This document shows, one piece after another, positions 23,589 to 31,204 of a DNA stretch of 64,000 bases; position 1 is the first letter of the stretch; each line of letters starts with the position of its first letter. Below the pieces are notes generated by a model. That model was not told the DNA's origin and made no database searches. It saw only the letters and a program-made list of their open reading frames with translations. Position numbers and translations under genes: made by a program. Source of the stretch: Phyllobacterium sp. T1293 (GTDB taxonomy: Bacteria > Pseudomonadota > Alphaproteobacteria > Rhizobiales > Rhizobiaceae); assembly GCF_020731415.2 (NCBI RefSeq), contig NZ_CP088275.1, positions 186,001 through 250,000 on the forward strand, in the 5' to 3' direction.

Positions 23589-25669
23589 CGGCGGACAGGT
23601 TCCTCAATTCCATTGCTTTCCGCATACCCCTCGCCATCGGCTTCATCTGTACACTTGTGCTCCTACTGTCTCTCATGGCGGTGAAAAGCCTGACGGATGC
23701 CAAGACCCAAATGACGTCCTATGGCGTGCAGACCTATGCGGATCTTGCGGTGGCTTCCAATATTTCGCGGCAGGCATCGGCCCTTCTTTCCTCCGCGCCC
23801 TTCATACTCAACACGACATCACCGTACCGGCTCTCTGACGAAAGCCTCTCCATTGCCGAACAGATCGATTCCCTCAGCGGATATATTGCCCGCAACGGCG
23901 CAGAATCCGGGGCGAGCTCGGCACCGGGCACAAGCGAACTGGTCGATGCACTGCGATTGGTTCGTGAAACCACCCTCAAGCTTGCCGCAGCAGCAGAGGA
24001 GGCACAGCTCTACAAGGACAAGATCGCCCGTAGCGTCGAAACAATCCGCCACTTTGAGGGCAAAGGACCTGAACCAGACCTGCAATTGAGGCAGTTCGCG
24101 CTGAATGCGGCTTCGGCCGACAGTCTTTTCAGCCTCGGCGAAATGCGGCGATCTTATCTTCGCCGCTCCACGTCGATGCAGACAGCCGCCGGTGATCAAC
24201 AATTATCATCGGTTCAATACAGCATTTACGATCAGATATTTCAAATGCGGGAGATCTATCTGCGCCGCTTCATCGAGGTGCGCAGCATATTGAGCGAAAT
24301 GCGCAAAGCATCACAGAAACTCACCGCCGGGCTTGAACAGCAAAGCCAGTTGCTCCGCAGTGATTTTAACGCCGGCATTGCAGCCGTTTCCAACAATCTG
24401 GACAGCATACGCACATTTGTTCTCGCAACAGTACTGCTTGTGATCATACTTTGTGTTGTTACTGTTTATTATTCCATCAGCCGGGTTTCAGCGGGGATAG
24501 CCCGGATTTCTGACGCGCTGAACCGTTTGGCCAGAGGCGAAAGAGATGTTCGCCTCCCTCTTGTCGGCACGAATGAGACGGAGTTGCAGGATCTTATCCG
24601 GGCATTCAATGCCTTTAAAAGCAGCGTCGAGCGCTTCAATCACCTGCATATCAGAGCCACTCGGGCTGCCCGCACCATCCGCTGGACATTTCGCAGTATG
24701 AATGAGGGTATCGCCCTGTTTGATGCAAATGGAAAGGCTATGGCCATGAACCGGCGCCTCGTCGAATTTGCAGGCGCCGGGGCGACGGTCCGCACCTGGA
24801 GCCTGCAACAACTGGCTTCCGCGTTCACGATGCCCGCCAATGGTGATCCTTTGGATAATAATGGCGCTGCCAGCGTAACGCGCGTCAACAAGAACAACAG
24901 GATTCTTGAAGTTTCCCGCACGGACCAGCCGGGTGATCGCTCTATCGTTGTTGTACGCGATATCACCGAACAGGAAACGCAGCAGCGGGAAATTCAAAGG
25001 GCCAAGCGGCTCGATGGCATGGTGCGCTTTAGCCATCAGCTCAGCCACGAACTTGGCAATATGATCGGTATTGTAGTCGGCAGCGTGGGTATGCTGGAAA
25101 AGATGGGGACACTTTCGAATGCCGAGATGCGCAATGTTGCACGTATCAGGAAAGCCTCTGAACGGGGCAAGGAACTCGTTGAAGGAATGCTCTCCTTTGC
25201 CAGTAAGCAGCACAATAGCCCTGTCCGCTGTGATCTGCGCAAAACCCTGCGCGGCATTGAAGATGTTTTGCACGTCATCGTGGGACCCGACATCAAGCTG
25301 ACAATTTCCGCGCCCGAAAACTTGCCGGAAGTATCGCTTGATCCTGCCCTGTTTGAGCAGGCGATCGTCAATATCTGTCGTAACTCTGCGGCAGCCATGC
25401 CTGATGGCGGGAACATCAGGATAACACTCGAACGGATCGCGGATCGCGTCCGCGTCATTGTTGTCGACACGGGTAACGGCATCCCGCCGGAACTCGTCGA
25501 CCGTGTGTTCGAGCCCTATTTCACCACGCGAAGATCATCAGGTGGGACGGGTCTGGGGCTGGCGATCGTCTATGGTTTTGTACGCCAAGCGGGCGGCGAA
25601 ATAACACTGACGTCAAAAGTCGATATCGGAACCTCGATCACCATGTCATTCCTCGAAGCAGCTGAGTAG
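23585..25669 (+). CDS. Membrane sensor histidine kinase
   Basis: The 694-residue protein starts at GTG overlapping the regulator stop. It has a transmembrane helix at about 12-32, a periplasmic helical sensor (about 35-275), a second transmembrane helix (276-297), HAMP (about 298-352), a PAS-like segment (about 355-470), the H-box with His488 in SHELGN, an N-box near 596 (NICRNSAAAMP), G1 DTGNGIPPE, F-box FEPYFTTRRSSGG and G2 GTGLGLAIVYGFV. The kinase core is complete and probably active. The large periplasmic domain suits sensing of the importer substrate or its loaded binding protein, as in UhpABC/PgtABC/HptRSA systems (inference). Confidence 0.94.
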   Translation: MTADRFLNSIAFRIPLAIGFICTLVLLLSLMAVKSLTDAKTQMTSYGVQTYADLAVASNISRQASALLSSAPFILNTTSPYRLSDESLSIAEQIDSLSGYIARNGAESGASSAPGTSELVDALRLVRETTLKLAAAAEEAQLYKDKIARSVETIRHFEGKGPEPDLQLRQFALNAASADSLFSLGEMRRSYLRRSTSMQTAAGDQQLSSVQYSIYDQIFQMREIYLRRFIEVRSILSEMRKASQKLTAGLEQQSQLLRSDFNAGIAAVSNNLDSIRTFVLATVLLVIILCVVTVYYSISRVSAGIARISDALNRLARGERDVRLPLVGTNETELQDLIRAFNAFKSSVERFNHLHIRATRAARTIRWTFRSMNEGIALFDANGKAMAMNRRLVEFAGAGATVRTWSLQQLASAFTMPANGDPLDNNGAASVTRVNKNNRILEVSRTDQPGDRSIVVVRDITEQETQQREIQRAKRLDGMVRFSHQLSHELGNMIGIVVGSVGMLEKMGTLSNAEMRNVARIRKASERGKELVEGMLSFASKQHNSPVRCDLRKTLRGIEDVLHVIVGPDIKLTISAPENLPEVSLDPALFEQAIVNICRNSAAAMPDGGNIRITLERIADRVRVIVVDTGNGIPPELVDRVFEPYFTTRRSSGGTGLGLAIVYGFVRQAGGEITLTSKVDIGTSITMSFLEAAE

Positions 25670-25699
25670 CGGTCCTGCTCCTACTTTCGGCTTAGACTG

Positions 25700-25978
25700 A
25701 TGGAACCGACCCGGCAGGTCATAGCCATTCTCAAAGGCCCAAAGACCCACAGCGGTTATGCTGTATGGGTATTGCGGCGTTTCAACTTTGCGACGATCAC
25801 AGGAGGCGATGACACTACCTGTGAAGAAGGGGCGAAAAATACTCTACCGTTTCCATCATCGATCTTTGGCATGTTACCTCCTGTTGAGATTGTAACGAGC
25901 GTCAACCCAAGAGAAATGGCGGCTTTTGCCGATCCGGACGCCTGTCAGATGGTTATCGCAGCGCAACCTGCTTTGTAA
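25700..25978 (+). pseudogene. Possible gene remnant, 92 codons
   Basis: The second half of this frame (from about codon 55: FGMLPPVEIVTSVNPREMAA, then FADPDACQMVIAAQP) has natural amino-acid composition, while the first half does not. It has no ribosome site. It might be the end of a decayed gene. No family was recognised. The alternative is a chance frame in a 475-bp spacer otherwise empty apart from the TCACAA repeat. Confidence 0.2.
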
Positions 25979-25988
25979 CTTTGCGCGC

Positions 25989-26005
25989 TCACAAAAAACT
26001 CACAA
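25989..26005 (+). promoter_or_regulatory. Perfect TCACAA-N5-TCACAA repeat before the TPR gene
   Basis: TCACAA occurs at 25989-25994 and again at 26000-26005, an exact 11-bp period with an A-rich spacer. This is the same architecture as at the giant-gene and T3SS promoters. It lies 139 nt before the TPR gene start. AT-rich sequence follows, with TATGAAT and TATTAT as possible -10 elements, none decisive. Confidence 0.45.
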
Positions 26006-26144
26006 ACCATATTATGAAATATTTATGAATACGAATCACTTGTATTATGGAATTTTGGGAGAGATGGCCTGAAAAGCGACATGATAAAAGAGAGAATCTC
26101 TGAAATCGAACTTTGATATCCGGAATAAGAGAATGGAGACCGGC

Positions 26145-26735
26145 ATGTTCACTCGAATAGTCTTGGCCGCGATTGCATTGGGCGCTTTTTCGTCAGGGCC
26201 CGTTCTGGCTGACAGCTTCAGTGATACGCTGGCAAAATGCCAAGACGATGCCCTCGGTTTTGACACACGCATTGCCAGCTGTACGCAAGCCGTCGACACC
26301 TCGCTGGATAAGCAAAAGCCGACCGCCTATGCTGCCAGGGGCATGACCTATGGACAGGCAGGCAAGCTCGATCAAGCCATCAATGATCTCGGCATTGCTG
26401 TCTCGCTCGATCCAAAGCTCACGCTCGGATGGTATAATCTTGGCTACGCCTTCCTCCAGCAAAATGCCCCTATTCCGGCGGTTGGCATGTTCGACAAAGC
26501 TATTGCGCTTGACGGCAGCAACCCCGACTTCTTTTACTATCGGGGGCTCGCATATCAGGGTTCAAAGCAGCCAGATGAGGCCGTTGAGGATTTCACCCGT
26601 ACAATTGAACTTAAACCGACACAGAACGCCGAGGCGTATCAGCACCGCGCCGAGTGCCACAGGCAATTGGGCCACCAGACGCAAGCAGCTGCCGACGAGC
26701 AAGAGGTCCAGCGTCAAAGCAAGGCCGCCAACTGA
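26145..26735 (+). CDS. Exported TPR-repeat protein
   Basis: ATG 26145 was chosen (GGAG 6 nt upstream; signal peptide MFTRIVLAAIALGAFSSG, cleavage near VLAD), giving 196 residues. Four tetratricopeptide units follow (about 50-185): AYAARGMTYGQAGKLDQAIN, LGWYNLGYAFLQQNAPIPAV, DFFYYRGLAYQGSKQPDEAV and EAYQHRAECHRQLGHQTQAA. TPRs serve as protein-binding scaffolds, here in the periplasm. It is followed 26 nt later by a gene of unknown function and shares its upstream repeat with the T3SS and giant-gene promoters, so a link to secretion or envelope stress is conceivable. Confidence 0.85.
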   Translation: MFTRIVLAAIALGAFSSGPVLADSFSDTLAKCQDDALGFDTRIASCTQAVDTSLDKQKPTAYAARGMTYGQAGKLDQAINDLGIAVSLDPKLTLGWYNLGYAFLQQNAPIPAVGMFDKAIALDGSNPDFFYYRGLAYQGSKQPDEAVEDFTRTIELKPTQNAEAYQHRAECHRQLGHQTQAAADEQEVQRQSKAAN

Positions 26736-26761
26736 GCAGATCCACTTAAAGGAAGAAGATC

Positions 26762-27274
26762 ATGGGATGGCTTGATTGGATGAGTGGCGCGAAAGCACCA
26801 AAGGAGGGCGTTACCCCTGCTGTTGCAACAGACCTCCACAAGGCATTGCTTGCCGTCAACCGCAGTTCAGCGCCCTTCATTGTTCGCGAGGAGAATACTG
26901 GCTCGGCAGACCTGATTGCCGAATGGAAGATCGTCGATGCAGGCTGGTATGAAATATTCGGCCGCGCGCATTTGACCAAGGTTGCACGAGTTTTGCTGCG
27001 CCTTGACGAGATACAAAAAGAAGTACGGTCATGCGACGAAATATGGTCCGTCGAATGGCACGCAGGTGTGCCCAATCTCAGTGCTTCAGGCGAATATTTT
27101 CGCGGCCAGCAGACCTCGATCGAATTTGGTGCGGGCTATGCGTTCACAGAAGAGTTGCAATACGGCCAAGTCTACAGATATCGCTTCTCGACAAAGGAGC
27201 TAAAGTCACCATTGCAAGACATAGTTTCCAATCACGGATGGCGATGGCGCCCCGTTGCATTTGGAAAATTATAG
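26762..27274 (+). CDS. Uncharacterised 170-residue protein
   Basis: A strong ribosome site (AAGGAAG) precedes the ATG. There is no signal peptide or membrane segment, so it is probably cytoplasmic. Short N-terminal MGWLDWMSG and a mixed alpha/beta pattern with many aromatic residues (EEWKIVDAGWYEIFGRAH type, YGQVYRYRFSTKELKSPL, then HGWRWRPVAFGKL at the end). The architecture recalls small single-domain proteins found as accessory genes, but no family was recognised. It is likely co-transcribed with the TPR gene. Its stop lies in the left arm of a terminator. Confidence 0.7.
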   Translation: MGWLDWMSGAKAPKEGVTPAVATDLHKALLAVNRSSAPFIVREENTGSADLIAEWKIVDAGWYEIFGRAHLTKVARVLLRLDEIQKEVRSCDEIWSVEWHAGVPNLSASGEYFRGQQTSIEFGAGYAFTEELQYGQVYRYRFSTKELKSPLQDIVSNHGWRWRPVAFGKL

Positions 27275-27295
27275 CTGCTGATCGCCAGCAGCTAT
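27271..27295. terminator. Hairpin terminator between convergent genes
   Basis: Perfect 10-bp inverted repeat (ATAGCTGCTG / CAGCAGCTAT) with a 5-nt loop overlapping the stop of the 26762 gene. TGTAAT follows on the plus strand and AATTTTCC on the minus strand, so it can serve both the rightward pair and the leftward hlyD-like gene. Confidence 0.65.
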
Positions 27296-27315
27296 TGTAA
27301 TCATATCGAGCACAA

Positions 27316-28815
27316 TCACCGCTCCTGCATGGCCTGTGACGAGACTTCTGCCAGAGGTGAGAAGAGATATTCGATGATGCGGCGTTTGCCTGTCTTGACT
27401 TCAACGGTAACGGACATGCCCGGCGAGAGTGGCATCTGCTTGCCGTCAACCTTGATGGTGGTGACATCAGGCTGGATGGTGACGGGGAATACAAGGTTCT
27501 GCACGCGCTGGACATTGCCGATTGGAATGGTGCTCTGCAATTCCTTGGCCGCTGCGCCTTCCAGTGCCTGTGCATCAGGCTCAGGAATAGCGTCGGTGGC
27601 AACGCGTGTGACCTTGCCTTCAAGAACGCCAAACCGGGTGAACGGAAAGGCCTCGACCTTGATGACGGCAGACTGACCTGCCGAGACAAAGCCGATATCG
27701 CGGTTGGGAAGATAGGCTTCGATTTCGAGCATTGAATTGCTGGGTACAATACGCATCAGCTCGCTCCCGGCAGAAACAACCTGACCGACCGTCGTGATGG
27801 CCGAAGCCTGAACAACACCATCAATCGGACTGATGATGGTCATGGCCTGCGACCGCTTGCTTGCCTTGATCAACTGCTGTTCCAGTTCGTCCACTTTGCG
27901 CGAGGCTTCGGACTGCTTCTGAACATTATCAGCGACGAAACCGTTCACCAGTTTTGCTGCCTCGCTCAAGGCAACTGTGAGAGCAGCACGCGCTGCGGCA
28001 AGCTGGCCCGTCTGGGTAACGAGGCTTGCTTCCGCCTCCTGTTGCGATTGCAGGGCATCGATGACCTGCGCGCGCGAACCTGCGGCTGTCGGGATCAAAT
28101 CAGTGCGCATGGACACGCGCTCTGTCAGGGTTTTGACCAAAGCCTGCTGGGCCGTGATGGTTTCTGTCAGGCTTTCAATCTCGGTCTGGCGCTGTTTGGC
28201 CGTAGCGCCAAGATTGTCCAGCGAGGAACGCAGCTGCGATGTGTCAGCCCGGTAGATCAACTGTTCACGGCGGCGAATGGCATCGGAGATGCCATCGGGA
28301 AAAGTAACCGACTGCTCCGTCACCGGTTCCGCATTGCGCAAGCCGTTCTTCTGCCAGTCGGCAACCGTGCCAAGCACCGCTTCGCGGCGGGCAACTTCAG
28401 CGCGATATGCCTGAAGGCTGACTGCAAGCGCCGTTTCTTCGGATTTGATCTGTATGTCGTCAAGTTCGACAAGCACGTCACCGGCCTTGACTGCCATGCC
28501 ATTGGTAACGGGGACAGCCTTGGTTCGACCCAGCTCGATCGATTGGATGATCTTCACGCGGCCTGTTGGCTGCACCTTGCCTTGTGCCGTTGCCACAATG
28601 TCGAAGGTGCCAAAATAGGCCCACAGGATGGTGCTTGCCGCAAGGACGCAGATAAACCAGATAAAGGCTGTTCTGATTGGAGATGGCGGCGTTTCAAGTA
28701 TCTCCAGCGCTGCCGGCAGAAACTGGTTGTCGGCCCGCTGCCGCTTGATCCTCTTCAGCGCATCCTTCGTGATCTTTTCCGACTTCGCCTGCTCAGGCTT
28801 CATGGGCGCATTCAT
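27316..28815 (-). CDS. Type I secretion membrane fusion protein (HlyD family)
   Basis: ATG 28815 overlaps the ABC-transporter stop (ATGA) and has GGGAG 8 nt upstream, giving 499 residues. ATG 28845 is the alternative. The protein has a cytoplasmic N-terminus, one transmembrane helix (about 50-70, TAFIWFICVLAASTILWAYF), a barrel/lipoyl half-motif (KIIQSIELGRTKAVPVTNGM), long coiled-coil hairpins (about 130-340) and the second lipoyl half plus C-terminal domain (SPIDGVVQASAITTVGQVVS; SPGMSVTVEVKTGKRRIIEY). It bridges the ABC exporter to a TolC-type outer-membrane channel, which is not encoded here. Confidence 0.95.
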   Translation of the reverse strand: MNAPMKPEQAKSEKITKDALKRIKRQRADNQFLPAALEILETPPSPIRTAFIWFICVLAASTILWAYFGTFDIVATAQGKVQPTGRVKIIQSIELGRTKAVPVTNGMAVKAGDVLVELDDIQIKSEETALAVSLQAYRAEVARREAVLGTVADWQKNGLRNAEPVTEQSVTFPDGISDAIRRREQLIYRADTSQLRSSLDNLGATAKQRQTEIESLTETITAQQALVKTLTERVSMRTDLIPTAAGSRAQVIDALQSQQEAEASLVTQTGQLAAARAALTVALSEAAKLVNGFVADNVQKQSEASRKVDELEQQLIKASKRSQAMTIISPIDGVVQASAITTVGQVVSAGSELMRIVPSNSMLEIEAYLPNRDIGFVSAGQSAVIKVEAFPFTRFGVLEGKVTRVATDAIPEPDAQALEGAAAKELQSTIPIGNVQRVQNLVFPVTIQPDVTTIKVDGKQMPLSPGMSVTVEVKTGKRRIIEYLFSPLAEVSSQAMQER

Positions 28816-30992
28816 GCGTTGTTGCTCCCGGACTGGAGTTGCCACAGATGCGCGTAGAGACCATCCTTTTTGGCAATGAGCGTGTCGTGCGTGCCCTCTT
28901 CGACAATACGACCGTCCTTCATGCCGATAATACGGTTGCAGTAGCGCACAGTGGCAAGCCGGTGAGCGATAATGATAACAGTTCGTCCCCGCACGATCTC
29001 GCGCATATTGGCAAGAATGATCCGTTCGCTCTCATAGTCGAGCGCGCTTGTCGCTTCATCGAGAATGAGAATGGGTGGATTGGTGGCGAGTGCCCGGGCA
29101 ATGGCAAGCCGCTGACGCTGCCCGCCGGAAAGGTTGGCGCCGCGCTCTTCGATCAGCGTGTCATAGCCTCGGGGCAGTTTCGAGATAAACTCTTCTGCGC
29201 CAGAAAGCTTTGCCATGCGCATGGCCCCTTCCCGCGGCATCGCCGGAGTTGCAAGCACGATATTGTCATGGATGGTGCGGTTGAACAGCATGTTCTCCTG
29301 CAGCACCACGCCAATACTGGCGCGCAGCCACGCCGGATCAACCTGCGCGATATCCTGCCCGTCAACAAACACCTGTCCATTATTGGGAATATAGAACCGC
29401 TGGACGAGCTTGGTCAGTGTCGACTTGCCTGAGCCCGATGGCCCGACAATGCCAATTACTTCGCCGGGACGAACCGAAAGGTTGATATCTTTCAGCACAT
29501 CCTGCGCGTCGGGCGAATAGCGGAAATTGACCGACTTGAATTCAATGGCGCCCTTGGGTACGGGCAGGCTGACGGCAATCGCCGGACGCGGCTCCTGCGG
29601 GGCGTTCAGAATGTCAGCCAATCGCGAGATGGATACCTGCACCTGCTGGAAATCCTGCCATAGCTGCGATAGACGCAGGATCGGCTGTGCCACCTGACCC
29701 GCAATCATATTGAACGCGACGAGCGCGCCAACAGACAATTCACCATTGATCACCGCCTGCGCGCCAAAGAGAAGCAGCGCTGCACTGGTGACCTTGCTGA
29801 CATATTGAATGGCGTTCTGGCCTTTGGCGGCAAGCATGGTTGCAGCAAAGGAGGAGCGGACATAGGCGGCAAGCCGCTCTTCCCACTGGGCCGCAACAAC
29901 CGGCTCCACGGCAGCAGCTTTCAGTGTCTGCACACCCACCACCGTCTCCACCAGCAGCTGCTGGCTATAGGCACCGCGATCAAACTTCTCGTCAATGCGT
30001 TCTTTAAGAAAAGGCCGGATGAGAAAGCCGATGGCAAGATAGAAGGGAATGGACGCAACGACAATCCATGCGAGCTTTGCCGAATAGGCAAAGAGCACAA
30101 TGATGAAGACAATTGTGAAAATGAGATCGAGCCCGGAAAACAGCCCCTGCCCGGTTAGAAAATTGCGGATCGTTTCAAGCTCACGCACCCGTGCGACCGT
30201 CTGACCCGCTGCGCGCGTCTCAAAATAGCTGAGCGGCAGGTTGAGGAGATGACGAAACAGGCGTCGTCCCAGTTCCACATCAATGCGGTTGGTCGTGTGT
30301 GACAGGGCGTAGGTGCGCAGATATTGCAGCACCACATCGAATAATCCGATAGCGGCAAGGCCGATCACCAGAACGATCAGCGTTGAATAGCTGCGATGCG
30401 CGAGTACCTTGTCCACCACCACCTGAAAGAACAGCGGTGTAACAAGGGCAAACAGCTGCACAAACAGCGAGGCCAGCAACACATGGCCAAAAACGCGCCG
30501 GTAGCGCCAGAGCGATGGGAGAAACCAGCGAAAGCCAAAATTCTCGCGTGAAGCACCGGCTCCGGCAAAGCGCCGTTGCACCAGAACAAACTTGCCAGCC
30601 GTCAATTGAAGCAATTCGGCAACCGGGATCTCGCGCGAGGTGAAGCCCAATGGATTGACGAGCCGGCATTTGCCTTCGGCATTCACGCCGCCGAAGATGG
30701 CAAATGTTCCGTCATCAAGGCAGGCCATGGCCGGGACCGGCAGTGTTGAAAGCCGTTTGGCATCGCTTGCTTTGACAATGCGCGCCTTCAGGCCAATGGA
30801 ACCGGCGGCCCGGAGAATATCCTCAGGCCCCGCTGCGCCCTTCAGTGCATATTCCCGTGCGAGCGTCTCGGGCCGCGTGGCAATCCGGTAATATCCTGCG
30901 ATTGCTGCCAGCGCCGCGAGGCCACTGTCAGGTGCTTGTCCACCAAAGACGCTTGCATCCTTGGACTCTGTCCCTGGGCTCACATTATCCAT
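28812..30992 (-). CDS. Type I secretion ABC exporter (HlyB-like, C39-like domain)
   Basis: The 726-residue protein has three domains. The N-terminal C39-like domain (about 12-140) shows QAPDSGLAALAAIAGYY, where the catalytic Cys of C39 peptidases is Ser, so it is a non-cleaving docking domain as in HlyB. Six transmembrane helices span about 165-440. The ATPase domain has GPSGSGKST (Walker A), LSGGQRQRLAIARAL (signature) and ILILDEATSALD (Walker B). It exports unfolded RTX proteins with C-terminal uncleaved signals. The partner HlyD gene overlaps downstream, and the probable substrate is the RTX protease upstream. Confidence 0.96.
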   Translation of the reverse strand: MDNVSPGTESKDASVFGGQAPDSGLAALAAIAGYYRIATRPETLAREYALKGAAGPEDILRAAGSIGLKARIVKASDAKRLSTLPVPAMACLDDGTFAIFGGVNAEGKCRLVNPLGFTSREIPVAELLQLTAGKFVLVQRRFAGAGASRENFGFRWFLPSLWRYRRVFGHVLLASLFVQLFALVTPLFFQVVVDKVLAHRSYSTLIVLVIGLAAIGLFDVVLQYLRTYALSHTTNRIDVELGRRLFRHLLNLPLSYFETRAAGQTVARVRELETIRNFLTGQGLFSGLDLIFTIVFIIVLFAYSAKLAWIVVASIPFYLAIGFLIRPFLKERIDEKFDRGAYSQQLLVETVVGVQTLKAAAVEPVVAAQWEERLAAYVRSSFAATMLAAKGQNAIQYVSKVTSAALLLFGAQAVINGELSVGALVAFNMIAGQVAQPILRLSQLWQDFQQVQVSISRLADILNAPQEPRPAIAVSLPVPKGAIEFKSVNFRYSPDAQDVLKDINLSVRPGEVIGIVGPSGSGKSTLTKLVQRFYIPNNGQVFVDGQDIAQVDPAWLRASIGVVLQENMLFNRTIHDNIVLATPAMPREGAMRMAKLSGAEEFISKLPRGYDTLIEERGANLSGGQRQRLAIARALATNPPILILDEATSALDYESERIILANMREIVRGRTVIIIAHRLATVRYCNRIIGMKDGRIVEEGTHDTLIAKKDGLYAHLWQLQSGSNNA

Positions 30993-31149
30993 GATGAAGC
31001 CGCCGCGTGCTTGTGATCATGATTGTCTCCCCCACAATCCGTTACCTCAACGGCAACAAAATCCATGCCCCCGCGCGCAAAGGCGCGTCGTATATCCAAA
31101 ACATTTGCCGACATTATCATGTCGCTAAAATTGTCTTTGGAGCTTTAAC

Positions 31150-31184
31150 GGGGCCCAGGAAGTGCGTCAACACCCCTGGGCCCC
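31150..31184 (-). terminator. GC-rich hairpin between RTX protease and exporter genes
   Basis: Perfect 10-bp inverted repeat GGGGCCCAGG / CCTGGGCCCC with a 15-nt loop, 20 nt after the RTX stop on the minus strand. No T-run follows (GTTAAAGC), so it is more likely a partial terminator or mRNA-stabilising hairpin that keeps substrate expression above exporter expression. Confidence 0.55.
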
Positions 31185-31204
31185 ATTACGATATCAGCTT
31201 CAAA

